Source: Steromphala cineraria (Eukaryota > Mollusca > Gastropoda > Trochida > Trochidae). From it: DNA of 64,000 bases. The notes beneath the pieces are model-generated. The model was not told where the DNA came from and ran no database searches. It saw only the letters and a list, made by a program, of their open reading frames with translations. The position numbers were made by a program, and so were the translations under genes. Location: contig OU744732.1 of assembly GCA_916613615.1 (NCBI GenBank), forward strand, positions 49,653,227-49,717,226, read 5' to 3'. Below, piece after piece: positions 27,901-42,900 of this stretch. Each line of letters begins with the position of its first letter. The first letter of the stretch is position 1.

Positions 27901-30900
27901 CTCCTCCCTCTCTCTATCTCTGTCTCTATGTGTGTCTCTGTGTGTCTCTGTCTCTCTCCTCCCTCTTTCTATCGCACTCTGTCTCTGTCTCTCGCTCTCC
28001 CTCTATATATATCTCTCTCTCTTTCTGTCTCTCGGTCTCTCTCTCTCCTCTCTTTCTCTCCTTCTCTCCTCGTTGACAAACAAACTCAAACACGCGAGCT
28101 CAAACAGCTATCTTAACATGAAGCACTGTGCAAATATAAAAAGTGCACTTTTCGTCTTTGCGTTGTAAACGATAATTAACTAAGAGTACATTTGCACATT
28201 GGGACATTGTTGAGGGCAAATACAACAGTGCCCTTGCAAACATGGTAAATCAGCTTGAAAACATTCGTGTCTCTAGGGTCATTTTGGACATTTCAAAACA
28301 TACTTTCTATGTTAACTTTTTGAAGCTATATGACGTAAAATGACGTGTTGAAAGTGATGTTTTGTGTATTGTTACGATGGTTGTTTAACACCGTTATTTG
28401 AGAATAATTATTTAACAATTATCTTGATGTAAACAAAACTGACACATGACTGCTGAAGAGATTAACCCAGACGCAAACAGTAAACTGTATCGATTGTCAA
28501 GTGTTTAACTTTAAGTGAGATATCCATTGTTTTTAGCATTCATATACAATTTTTAAAAAAAAATATGAAGTAAAAATAAAGTATCAACAATTTTAGTGTG
28601 TCATCTTTTGAGATAATAAGCTTAATAACGAATATAACATCATTTACTACACTTCACTATAAAGAATGAGTTCGCGAACTGAATTGAATTCGATAATATT
28701 TCTTTTATATTATGTAAATAATTCCGCCATCAAACATTGTTGGAATTCATATTTTGACTTGTTGACTTTCCGCATGTTTTATTGAACTCCATATTTAAAT
28801 GTCTTTGCTTTACTGTAATCTAATTGTTGTTATTGTCAAGCTACAAATACATCATGCTTGCATTGATTTCTTTTAAAGAAATGTCAACGTGCTTTATACA
28901 AATCGACCTGTATAATATTTTGGAGATTCATTTATCGCGTCGAATGGTAAGTGTTAATTTTCGGTTCTAACTGATTTTAATATTCATTCAAATACGGTAA
29001 AATATATACATCCCTTAGTTTTATATTCAACTAATTTTCGTTGTCAATTTTTAGCTCTGGTAAGGAATACTGCAGTAAAACCTCGCATGTTTATATTTGG
29101 TCGCGTGTTGTTAACTAGAAAGACAAATTATCAACTGTTCTGTTGTCATTTTACAAGACATGGTATGTGGCATTTTATCATCTAACACCATAAGGTTGAA
29201 AAAATATTTCTTGCAACAAATCTGACGTGATTTTTTCAATAATTCACATAGAACGTCAAGTGTTTGTTTAAAGTGGTGCTTTTATTAACAGATTTTGATG
29301 AACCTCTGTGCGGAATTTTTATCACATCGGATAAAAACATGGATAAAAACATGGATAAAAACATAGCATCATGTTGCGTGACAATATTCGCTAAGCTAAT
29401 GCTTAATTTGCATACCATGTCAGACTCTACAGAACGTTACCATATAGATTGACACTAAAACTATGAAGTATGAAGAAGAATGTAGATCCATTTAACATCA
29501 CAACACATAATATTTTGGTTGTTTATGCGGAGTAATTAGAAGTAAAAAGTACAATTTCATTCATAAATATGCCTGTAATCATTAGAAATCTGATTATGCT
29601 AATGCTAAACCAGGGAAATAGAAAAAAAAGTGTAATTCCGTACCAGCGGGGCGTCGCAAGATTACACTGGATTATCCGAATTATAAACCGTACCATGTTG
29701 CGACCGGGTTCAAATTAGATTCGACAGCCAGTAGCACAGTATAATGACAATTTGACACTTAATCGTCCCTGCGTGTTCTAATGCTGTAACTGTTCTTGAA
29801 TGAAGGCTAATTATGATATTTCCTCGTGTTCAGCATTTGGATGAAGCGAACAAGACTCAAGTGAACATTGGTTTTACTGGAAAACGATGAGGATGTTATA
29901 TAAGGATGTTTTGTTGTTTTATCTGATTTCAACAAGGATGCAATTATCAAGGTCTTAGTTTTTCTTTTTTAGACGAACGATTAGAAATTGACGTGGCAGG
30001 TGGAAGTTGTTGTCAATAGGGAAATGAGTTTGATCTCATGATGACATTTACGATGTAATGGTCTTGTAACTGAGACATTCAAGGTTTTAAATCATAACAT
30101 CATGCTCTGGATACTTAGAAATTGTCTTCCGGTAATACACGTGAGGAAATTATTATTCATTTGTAATCAATCTATTATTGATATTCTTTTAATTTTCTCT
30201 TTTTCATAAAATTTTGATATTTTCAGAAGCATTGCGATTGTTCAAGTTTTCAACGAAAGCCAATCATTTTCAGCATTTTTTCTCTACCGTTGTGATAGGG
30301 AAATCAATTTACATCCACAATGAACTTATCAATGTTATTATAAGAAGTTATGAATTGATTATAATTATCCTTAATTTCTTTGAATTCATTGTAATATTTT
30401 TTATAATTTCAGATTGACAGTGACGATGAAGACGACAACGATGACGCTGCCTGTTCGCCGCTAAGTTCTCGGTCATTTAGTGTGTTTACATCTAAATATT
30501 TGAACACCTCGCCAAAACGCAACCTAACAATGAACGGCCGTCTCGGAAGATCGTCAAAAAAGGACGCTCCGACCTTGACTCAAAGAACCGGAAGTGAGCA
30601 TCGTCCAACTTCTTCCAAAGACGGCCCTGTTAGATCTCAGAGCTCGAACAGTCACTTTCGTCCAATGCCTTCAAAGGAAGGCCCAGCAATATCAGGTACT
30701 CCAAATGGTCACCTTGACTCTTCGAGGGATAGCCAAGACCTCGAGCCGAAGACTCCGAATGGTCATTTACGTCCAACACCATCTAGTAATGGTCCTGCCG
30801 TTAGACCAGGCAGTTCCTTGAAGAGGAATAACATGGTTCACGAGAGGCCTAAGAGACTCAACGGATTATCGGTGTCTGCAGATAGAATAACCTTCAGGGA

Positions 30901-33900
30901 GGAATCAAGGACAAGTTGTGAATCTTCTAGAGACAAAGTCAGCAAGTCGTGTGATCAGAGTCCACTCTCAAACGAAACTAAGACGTCTCGTGCTCCTAGT
31001 CCAAAGAGAAAACAGGCCCCTGTTCCTCCGCCATTGCCATCGACCAGTCCGCCATCGCCGAAACAGGTTTCTCTTGGAGATATTTCTCATCCTGACCACT
31101 CAGGCTGGCTGTTGGACCAGTTGAGAGGCAAGAAGGTCTGGTGTCTGCTCGTGGATATGCTCTTCTGTGTGTTCGAATCCGACTCATCCGAACAGTCGCG
31201 AGAAGTTATATTTCTACCTGGGTGCAAAGTTCGATCGTTGGTTTTCAACAGTGCTAAACGGGACAGCGTTGACAAAGATGTTGTGAACATCAGCAAGACG
31301 ATAACTGGGGTGAATAAGTACCAGTTTTACATAGAGAACATCAGTGTGAGACGTAAGTACCTGTTCGGGGTGAAGAGTAAGAGTGAGTTAGACGATTGGG
31401 TGGATGTTCTCACAAGAGCTTGTGACGTGGCTGTGTTTGACAATTCTGAAAACCACAGTCGAGATTCAGACGGGTGGGAGAGCTGTGATGACTCTGTATT
31501 CTCACCCAATAGCAGTTATCTCCCTTCCCCAAACAGATCTAGACGCATGAGTATGATATCAATGTCCCTAAGGGACAAGGATCTCTCAGATAGTAAATCA
31601 GAAGCTTTAGTGGACTTTAGAAAGAGACTTCGTAAGGAAAATGACGAACCTAAGATAGCGCCCGTAAAAGGACTTCATAACATGGATTCCCCAAAACAAC
31701 CAAAGAAATCAAAATCATTCCTAAAGTTGAGATCCTTTGGGAGTTTGGATAGTCTTTTGAAACGGAAACGTTCAAAGAGTGCTGAGAGATCTTCAGCGGA
31801 GAGTGATAACGATGACACAAAATCATTGGAGTTTCAGGCATCAGACACTCTCAGTACATCGAGACCACGAATAAGATCCTTCCTGTCAAGATCCTGGGAC
31901 TCAGGCAAGTCTTCCACCGGTCTTGGGTCAAGTATAAGACGGCGCGCCTCAGATCTGAAGGACAAAGTGTTCGGGACGGGGAAGACCTCCGAGTCTTCCC
32001 GTTCTCCCGGGTTGAGACTGAAGGACCTCAGTGATATCAGGATCAGCGGGTATTTGCAGTACAAGGTCATGATGCGGTGGCTCAAGGTCTGGTGTGTGGT
32101 CAGTCGAGGATGTTTCTACGGGTTCAAGAGTCAGTCAGGAGATGATATACCAATGCTAGCTGTTGTTCTGACTCAAAGTACGGTATCGTACGTCACCGAG
32201 CCCGAGAAGAGGAATAAGAAACTGTACGTCTTCAAACTGACGCAGCCCCATTGTAAAAGCATCTACCTCTGTGCACAGGAAGAGGGTGATCTGTCAATGT
32301 GGCTACAAACACTTCAAATGGAGGCGTGTAGAATTCAAGCAGACGACAGTCTGGCTAAGGAGAGTACCTCTGATATCAACTTCAGTGTCGACAGTGCATT
32401 GAGCGCCATGTCAATGGCTTCTAGTCATACAGACATTACAGAAAACTATTCCTTCAGTAACCATCCGGTTCTAAACTCCACATCCCACTCTATGGATTAC
32501 ACTGCAGGGATGTATGATTACCCCGGAAGTGACGTCACGGGTCGTCTGGACAGCACGGAATCAGCAGACGACTGGGACAACTCGAGCCAGAGTTCCACCA
32601 ACGAGGTTCCCTACCCCCGTTACTCAGATCTGACACCCAAACATGACCCAAGTGTGTCCTACCTGTGGGGTAAGGACAAGGGGTACCTGCTTCAGGTGAT
32701 TCGAGCCAAGCTACGGAAGGGGAGACGGAGTCAGGGAGAGGGGGAGGAGTTGTATGATAGAGAGATTCCCAGGACGAATGGAGGCTCGCTTCTTGTTATT
32801 GGCGATGATGCCGACAGGGATAGAAAGGTAAGGAGTATTTGATGTTTGGAAATATAAGTTTGATATTTGTTGGGTATTTAACTGGAGGGTTTATGTAGTT
32901 CTATTTTATGTATGACTTTTGATTATATGAGGTCGTACGAACTGTTTGAGTGACATTCTAGACGTTGGCAGTATAAGGAAGACGAATGGAATTCTATGGA
33001 TGAACAACTTCTTTGACAGTAGCGACGTAACGGCAGAGATCCTTAAACCGTTGTGTGACAGTCGAATAAAGAAGTTGTTTATCCATAGAATCTCCATTGT
33101 CTTCCTAAGAGCTCTTATGCTGAATTCATTTCATGTTAATCTAACACATGCCACTTAAATTGTTTGATACATAGCACTCTTACTGTTTTCTTTCATGATC
33201 TATCGCTATCCAAATTCGTGTGTTTTCAACGCAGTCATATTTTTAACTATATTATAATGCATGTCGTTATATTATATTTTTTTACATTAAAACCACGCAA
33301 ACGCGAACACAAGCAACGTCAACCAACGCAACAGACGTTGGTGACATTCTCAACACCGAGTACTGATAAATATTTTACAGCCGCTTCTCGCATATATCTG
33401 AACGATAATGAAATAATGTCAACATTCTAGTCTAAGTCTACGTAAAATCCGTTTAGCCCTGATAATTCTCGTTTGATCTGTTCAGAAAACTTCCTTCTTA
33501 GCATTCTAATGTTCACAGCTATGTGTGTATATTGAATATACCAATTCTATTACCATTTTGAATTCTTTTGTTTATCTTAAATGTTCAAATTTAAATTTCC
33601 TTTGATTGTAAGTTAATGGCCATTATTCTCCTAATATGGATATTAAAATATAATTCTTACCTTGAAAATATATGCTTTCTCTACGTGTCATTTTACGCCC
33701 GTGTCATTGTAGACGCGCGACACACATCTTTCTAAAATTTTGATAAAGTGCTTTACGTTTAGTAAGGGTATACGTAGTCTAACACTTTGACTCAGAAATG
33801 AAATGGTCAATAAATCCAAAATTAAAGAAAAACATATGAAATGAAAAGGAGAAAATGTTTCTTCATTTATTGAGTTTTCATAAAGACTTGCTAAGGCTTT

Positions 33901-36900
33901 TATCTCATTTTAGGATCTGGCTGACAGACTAGGGTATACGTACCGACGTACATTTAAAAAAATTATATTTAGACACTTATATATCCCTCAATGTTCATAA
34001 AGTTATACCATTATAAACTAATCCACGAATATTAATACTCCATCAACATTCTGGAGCAGTCAAATGTTATCACAGTGACTATTAAAATTTAAGAAGGGAT
34101 TTCACTATAATGTAAATGGAAGGTCTTTGTCTTTGGAATATGACAATAGTCTTGAATTAGTTGTGAATATGAAACGCTTTATTTGATTTCATATTTACAA
34201 AAACAAATCATGAACTATGAGATACAAACGAAAATCATTGATCGTAGAAGTCATTTCAACTTGTACTGAAAAGAAACGTATATAACCTTTTCAATGAATA
34301 ACGATCCAATTGGTCCACCCTTAGACTTATTATGCATATAGTAATATGAATAATAACCATTGAAACACCCATTTGACTTATCAGAAGTATGATTTCATAT
34401 GATTTCATACGAATTGCTTTGTGCCCAGAGAGTATGCTACATGTATATGCTTGAAATATGTGGTTATCACATTCCATCAATATTAGTTGTCGCGTCTGGA
34501 TGATATTCTTTGTTAGGATGATGTGATGTGGAAATCTACTCACAAATTGAACTATTTCTGTATCCGTCTGATTTTATCCCTTCGTGATACAATGGGGACA
34601 CGCTTCAGTGAACTTTGAACTTGAATTGAAAGGGTGTATTATGCGACGGTGTAAATCCACCATAAACACCAAGAATTTCAAAAATCCCTTTTTTGGTAAT
34701 TTGAAAACATAACATCAAAGCATCTTTCAACCTTACAACATCATTATATATTATATACACAATGGAAACACCATTACTTATTAACATTTTTGGTAATATT
34801 TTGGTTTTTATGTGTATGTTAACGAGACAATGCTAATGGTCTAATATCAGTAAGACGAGTTTCTACAAAGTTAGATTTTTTAGAATTGCAGAATGTTATA
34901 CTTCATAATAATTAACCCGAATACTTTTTTGTCAAGTACATTTTCATTATAAAGCACCGAAATCCAAAGTTAAAAAAAATTGGTACCATATCAACTAAAT
35001 AAAATTGAATATGACTCAAATATTAGATTAAATATGATTTGATATTAATGTTTTAAAACTTGTTGCACATTGATTTGATGGGTGGCATTCAAAAAATTGG
35101 AAATTTAAGGAAGACAAAGCTATTCAATGAATGAACAACTTCTTTATTTTGACCGTTTTCATCCATATGCAAAGGTTAAAGGGTCTATACCGAAACGTCG
35201 CTATTGTCAAAATAAAGTTGTTCCATAGAAATACCTTTTAACTAAACCTTTCTATCACTTTACATTGGTAAAATTAATTATCGCATTATGTATATTTGAT
35301 AGGTATAGTCAGATAAACCATTTTATTCAATATCTGTAAAATGACGATACCATAAGCCTGGTACTTAAATAAATCTATATATAGATAGACTAGACAAAAC
35401 GATGGAGACGAGATAGATCTCATTGAAATAGTTGAACTCAGATTGGAAGCAGAGGTGTAGATGGTTATCGGTCGTTATGGTCAGATATTACATTCACGGA
35501 GGCGGTAGTATGTCATTGTGAGGTCATCTTCATTGGTCATTGCAGGCTCCCAACCCACATATAGCTAATTAACATAACTTCTTCACGGGGACTAGGTCAC
35601 GGGTTGTCATATTGACCTAACAGTTGACCCTGTCTCTTGACCCTTAGCGGTAAATTGGGAAAGGTGATATAACCCACGCGTTCAAATTTTAACTATCCTC
35701 GTTGGGGGCTTGTGAATTTCAGCATTCAATCACCCAACAGTATACCTAAAATGTGTTCTGAATGACCACGCGTTGAAATTGTATGTATCCTGCATCGGGG
35801 CTGGTCGGTGTTAAGTAGGAACGGTGTTATGAATATGTTATGAAAGTGTTTCGGGTACAGACTCATTCAGCAGCTCTCAACTGCGGTGACAACACATTTC
35901 ATTCGTCAGATATTACTAACTCCTGTCATCAACAGGGAGTGTGGTGTTATTGACTGGCATTAGGGACGATATACATCATAACTGATACACATTCACGGCC
36001 ATTAGATGTTTGATATTTACAACACCTTTCCTCCACTTAAAAAGCCTTGGATTAAACAGGTAAATCTCTCAATTATGATATTTCTATTGGCATCTATTGA
36101 CGATTTGGATACATTCTAAACACCTTTAAACGTATTATGTTGGTTCTCAATGTTATAAAGTCTACATTTAGAGAAGAAATGTAAGTATGTTGCCGTTATT
36201 TGTATTTACATATATTGTAGAGTATATTCGAGTCATGATGTCACGTTTTTTTTCTCATTTCGTTTAAAAATTGCATTTGTCATTCGTTATGGCTTATTTG
36301 TCAAACTGTTATGTGAGATTTTGACGTGTCTCTTGAATTCCGAGTAATCTTAGTTACTGAGTATTTGTTTTTTCATCTCTTCGTTCGTACGCCCAAGACT
36401 CTAATTCTTCAGTGTTTTTTTAAATCTCGAATGTCGCATTCAAATCATTCACGTAAAAACGGTATAAATAATAACATCGATTTAAAGCGCTAGCTTCTTC
36501 ACCCTTACCTAAACGAACATTGTCAATATAATGTAAGAAGATTAGCATTGTTTCAATGGATATATTATGGTATTTAGAAATTGTAATTTGATATTGTTTT
36601 TCAACGTATTATTTATCTAGATAACTAACATTAGTTCTCGGAGTACTAACATTACTCATGATCAGTAAGTTTATCTTGTTTACGTACCAAATGCTTAGTT
36701 TTACAGGTATTTTGTTGTCAACTCTTATTATTTGGGTGCGGAAATTAATTGATGGTCTTTTGTAAAGTCAAATAACTATTTGGGTTTAATTTGATTCTTT
36801 AGTTTTAATGACAAATAAAGTTTTTCGGAATATCATTTCTCATGTCAATAATAAGTGTGGGTTGTAATCTGGCTTTTATATTCATCAATTGGAGTTAAAT

Positions 36901-39900
36901 CAAAAGTTTCTTAATGTTTGAATGATTCGATGTTTCGGCAACATTATAGTTTGTATCATATTCATAATGATAATAAAAGAAAATTTTCTTTCATGATATG
37001 AGCAATATTTGGCCTTACATAATGATCAGTCAATGACTGCTGATAGATTGAACCTTCGGATAACAATTAAAATTTCTTGTTGCTTTTTTAGGTAAAACGT
37101 ACTTTACTGTCACTATCTTATCCATTATTCAATTGTCACAACAATATATTCAAGAATGGAATATCCTTCGAATGAATCACTCCCCTCAAAACATTCGAAA
37201 CTCTTTTGTACAACAACCCTCATTGAAGATGCGAATATAAATATCACTTTACTACTCTTGTCATTCAGACAGGACGATAAGATCTTCTCGTAAAATTGAC
37301 CTCGGATAGAGTTTGGTCATTCATTCTCCGAGTGTTTGTCTGTCTGCAATCTCGGAATGGGGTCAAGCGTGAAAATGGACACGGTCAGTGATTGTTCACC
37401 AGATCGTATGTTAGCTGCCGTTTGTAATAAGTGAAGACTTCTCGGTAGTGTGTCATCCAGACCCTGGAGCAAAAATATTCAATTAACTCTGTCTACTAAA
37501 ATATTTATAGAAAGTCTAGATCACTCAGATTCTGAAGTTAAAGCATCTTCTGGGCTCATTTTTGTTGTAATACATGAATTGTTTTAAAATATTGGCAAAA
37601 TTGAAAAAATACTTCTGAGAGTAAATGTTAGTCTATCATATCGGGGATGAGGGTTAATCTTGGATAAAATAAATAATATCTAACCACGACAAGTGCATTC
37701 AAGCACATACATTCTCAATCATTCTTATCGGTTCGCGATTACCTTTTGTGAAATTGAATTTGGAGGAAGATGTCATTTCATTTCCATTCGAAGTCGATTT
37801 TTTCTCAAAGACAGAATTTCATCCCATTGAATACCAACAGTGGTGAACGCATACGTCTTATAAAGATATTGATAAACGTACATTAATGCTCGTATTTCCC
37901 TCTAGTTGTGTGTGACATCCTTAACCATAACCAAATTAAGATCGTTTTCACCAAATATTTGTCATATCTTAATGAAAGTGATTCTACCTTAAACTTGATA
38001 AGAATTGGTCGGCACTCCCGTGGGCCAGACCAAAGGATTAATTGAGAAGCATTTGGTCAATGTTTATTCTATACAATCCACATGTTGACATTCATCAAAG
38101 CGCGTTTCATTAAGGCGAACAGATGCTAGTGTAAGAAGTCAAATCTTAAACCCAGCAGCATTAGATCTGACTCAAGTAGAACTCACTGACCTTATGCACG
38201 TGCTGACCTGGTCACGTGATTTGGGTCATGACGTCATCGTTTGATTCTCAAGACTGTATAGAAAACCTACTTCGTGCTTGAGAATGTATCTTGACCGGGA
38301 CATAACGCTAAATAACATATATGATAAGTGTTTGCAATAACGAAACATACAAACCTAAAACCGCGGCGAACCCCTTCTTAACCGGTACCATTCTCTCCCC
38401 AAAGAGGCAACTCAGTCATACCTGAATTAGCCTCTGTTCTATTACGCCTAGATCCTGGGGTTCCGGCAGATTGCCCTAGCGGCAAAAAGTTATAACTTAA
38501 AACATCTCCCTTATTTGCAGCCAATGAAAACACCTTTTGGATATCCATCACATGGGGAGTTTTTTAACGGTCGCTTAGTGACATGGAAAATATTATGTCT
38601 TCATGTTTGTTTTTCATTAACAGTGTGAGAGGGAAACAATTTGAAAATCAGATATGGATAGGGGTTTTCATTAGATAGAAACTGTTTTATAATTGTGTAA
38701 ATTATCATTTGTTTTATGATAAATTTTACTTTTTTAATCAACCAAATAATAACTAATCAGAAGGTAAAAAGCGATGGTTTGTAATAGGAAGAATTAACTC
38801 CGCTTGATGTTAAATTTCAACGAAAGCTTTGACAAACCACACGGAGATGGCCGAGGTTTTGCGAATGACCACTTTTGAAACGGCGTCGCTGATTGCACAA
38901 CTAAGTTCGATTGCCTCCAATCAAATTTCTACCTTTCTATCCCGTGTATTAGCCGTAATAGAACAGAGGCTAATGCAGGTATGACTGAGTTGTCTCTGTG
39001 GGGAGAGAATGCTTCTTAACCGATATCTTTCAAATTTAAGATTTAAGATTACTGATAACTTTTATCATGAATTATTTGTACGTATGCTCCTCTTCAATCA
39101 ACCAAATAGTTGATTTTATATTTTGTTAATGAATTAGCATAATACAGCACATTTGATGAAGCCGATATATAGCTGTGTTTAAAGAAAACGTTACTACAAT
39201 GTACTCAGGAGACACACGATTTCATACTTTGGACATTACTTTTTAAAGTTCCTTTAACGTTTCAGAGGCTTAATATATTTTCAAACTGCGAATATTGATT
39301 TGTTGTAAAATATATGACAGAATGTCTTTGGCAAACTTATCACTCAATATTTTCAATATCGCTATCCCGCGGTCTGTAGGATGTTCTTGGATGATGAAGG
39401 CATCTTGGTCTCCTACCGTTGTATAAATATGTCCTAATTAGAACCCTATTATTATACCATCACTGGAATGCTTAGATAAATATTCTTGGAAATGAATTCG
39501 ATATACACAAGTACAAGTATTTCCCCCAGGAGGCTGAGAAACATGTTGACATCCTTTAGATTTACTTTAATCCTTTAGTTTATTGAAACTAGCCAATGAG
39601 TGTACGTGATGTGAACTTCAGTTAACCTCAAACGGCCTGAACCCTAGGGGCAATTTAACGTGGGTACGTGCGTGATATCTGGTAGCCCCTGCATCATGGG
39701 TTTTATCATATGTAGCCAGTCTTTAGTTTCATTAAGAAATCTCTCTATATGAATTCATTTAAAAACATGGCCCCAAAATTTACTTTAATAAAATTATATT
39801 TTAAAGGGGCAGTAGCACGTTTTCAGGGGGAACATAAGGTGATGTCAGGAACATGATAATAAATGGTTTCAATTGAAAGATAATGTATTTAAACTTAATG

Positions 39901-42900
39901 AAGCAGTAATATATCAAATATATAATGTAGAGTGAAAGGTGTTCACACAAAAATGGCCGCCATTTTATGTGAATCGTTACCATTTGTTCATTTTCCTGAC
40001 ATCACCTCATATTCACCCTAAAACGTGTTACTACCACTAATTATTTTCCTTATTTCATAGGTCTTTAATTGTGACACTAAGTACTATCGTATAACTTCCA
40101 TATACATCACCTCATGAACTCTAAAACAAAGAAGTGAGCTGAGAGTATTCAAACAAGGCGAAAAGTTCAGATCGTATCAGTCCTTATTATTCAATATTAC
40201 CGTCACGTCTCCTGATACTAGTGATACGCTGTGTAAACGGCACACGACAGGTCTTATCAACTCAGCTTAGTTCTAAGTCGGGGTGATTGCAAACTTTCTA
40301 GTCAAACAACTCTAAAATGCAAAGTTGGTCAATAAATCTTAAACTTAAAAAAAAATACAAATATTATGAAAAGGAGACTGATATTTCTTCATTTTCAGAA
40401 ATCAGAAATCAGAAATAAAAAGTTGGTCAATAAATCTAAAATTTGGAAAAAAATACTAATATTATGAAAAGGAGACTGAGATCTACAGCTCTCGATTCTT
40501 ATTATAGACTTGCTTGAGCTTTTGTAGGCTTATCATTTAAGCGTCTGCCTGACGGAAATAAACTTTCCCGTGAGACAATCTCTGAAATCGTGTAAATTGA
40601 ATTAAATATTTTTTATGTCGATTGTCTCCCTTTGTTGACCACAGTGCGTAAGAGGTACGTAAAGTTTACATTATGTTTCGTCTAAGAAAAAAATATGAAA
40701 ACTAATTCAAAGCATTTAGTATTAATACTTTATCTGATGACAAGGCATTATTATTAATATAGGTTTTTTTTATACATGATATATATACTTTTTCGTTGAC
40801 TAAACATAAGCCATTCTAAATAAATCAAGAATAGCGCATGCAGCACTACACTACGGAACTGAAATTGCTCTTATGATTCTAATAATATTGAAGATAAGAC
40901 TACCTTCTATTTGAATTAAAAATAACCATATGAATATGTATACCATATAAATGGCGAAGAACAACACTAAGCAAAGGAGCAACTTTTCATTTTCAGTCTA
41001 AACGTCCCTCTCATGCCTATGAAGGAATGTCAAATATCCAAATAATTGGTTCCTGACAGAATCAGGTCTTTGAGAACCAGGAAATGGTCGTTGCCTTTAG
41101 TTACCAGAGTTATTTCGCCTGAGGACTGGAAATTGAGAAAGGAAACCAATACAATCTCGAATGATTAACAGTAACTTGATCTCAGGGACAATATTTTTAT
41201 TCATGGTCATTGGCACCTGGTCTGCAAATGTGAAAAACACCGACACGTGGCCAGATTCGTGTGCATCTGGACCATAATTTCAGAGTTGACTACACGGTTA
41301 GGGCTTAGTGCATTTGTTCATAAGCCCCTACTGGGCATTTTAATCTTAAAATTGGTACATTCTGCTTTGAGTTCAACTTGACATTTAATGCGGTTTAAGC
41401 ATTGGGAGGTTGTAAGTAAATGTAAGATCACTGGAATGTAAGTACAGAATATATAACTGCTAGGAAATATTGACTATACGAAGGAAGGATCATCGCGTAT
41501 GTATACACATAATGAATGTTTTCATGTTTAATCACCCATTATGAAAACTATAATTATGCTTAAACTTGTCAATCACATTAAATGAAGACTTATTAAATTT
41601 AGTACTGTAACAATTGTTTATGATGACATATTCATGATTTCACGGAATGAAGGATCAACATTCGACCACCCTTTTACTTTTCATTTTACATTTCATCATA
41701 ATATGTTGACATTTGAACTTTCATCAGCGTCAATTTTATTATTTATTGATAAGAATTTCACTAAGTGATCAATCAATTTGTTTTGATCTGTTATATATCC
41801 ATATACGTCAGGTGTTCCCTTGGGGAAAAGTCATGACCCGTGACAGAACAGGTGTTTATAAATCTTGAAGCCATTTAACAAATTACTTCTCAAGGAACCT
41901 ATCACGAAATTGAAAGCCGTAGAAATGAACTAATTTTGATTGAGGTATAAGCCATTAATGAATTTAAAATTTGCCGAAGAAAATTCAAAATAAAGAGAAT
42001 ATTGTCCTCATGTATTTGCGTCTTTTCCATTAGTTTATCATCCAGACCCTAAAGCAAAAATATTTTATTGATGACCAACCAAGTCTAGAAAAACATAGCA
42101 AGTCTTGATTGTTCAGCTTTCTGAAGGTAGAGCATCTTCTGGGCTCTATTTTGTTATAATACATGAATTGTTTAAAATATTGTCGATATTGAAAAAAATA
42201 CTTCTGGGACTAACTTCTTTTCCATTTGCTTGTACATGTATTAAAGTAAGTAACAGTCTACATTCGTAACCGATATATCAGCATTCAGTTGTATTGATAG
42301 AAAAACCTTATATTCGTTTGATTTTGATTCGACGTATATTTGTCAACCATAAACCTAAATTATTAATAAATCCCCAATATGCAAAATTTAAATGGACAGA
42401 GAATAAAGACATGGCTGTTTCAACTTAAACGCTATCGCTTCGACCTTGTAATTCTTATCTGTACATGTTCCGATAAGCGTTTGTTTTGTGTCGAAAGATT
42501 TATTTCTTGGTAAACATTTCTACTCGTTAAAGGGGCAGTAGCACGTTTTTTTGATAATTTTATTTGTTTAAATGTTCACTGATAATTGTAAGTAAATGCT
42601 CAATGTATTATTTTGACAGTGACAAAAAATTAATTACACAAACCAATCATCCATAGTCAGAGTATGAAGATTCACATTTAATCCACTGGCGGCCGTTTTG
42701 TGTGAACACCTTTAATTCATTTTGTGTAAGAAAAAGGAATCGCGTGGCTTAACTTTATGTTATATAATTGAATTATTACTGCTCCATTTAGTTTAAACAC
42801 ATTGTCTTTCAATTGTAACCATTAATTTTCATTTTCCTGACATCACCTTATAATCCCCCTTAAAACGTGCTACTGCCCCTTTAAGTATCCGCTCTGTTGC

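Larger units (their letters stand above)
13198..30412 (+). other. Intron 1 (about 17.2 kb)
   Basis: Starts GTAAGT and ends in a T-rich tract with CAG at 30410-30412; it separates phase-0 exons. It holds a poly(C) run near 14360, an inverted-repeat element at 16924-17345, a diverged MITE near 17714, a tRNA-like B box near 18894, repeats at 19430-19800, a head-to-tail MITE pair at 19951-20675, a 29-bp-TIR element at 21406-21639, a LINE-like insertion at 21893-22160, a tandem array at 22660-23885, a foldback at 24950-25113 and a CT/GT-rich microsatellite at 27655-28080. I see no convincing second gene in it on either strand. Confidence 0.75.

Noticed and set aside
27484..28168. Long Leu/Ser/Val-rich open frames (up to 210 codons) in three + frames
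   Set aside because: They arise from the CT/GT microsatellite; all frames are open because the repeat lacks stops, and no domain is visible.
31087..32085. Minus-strand open frames across exon 2
   Set aside because: Shadows of the coding strand.
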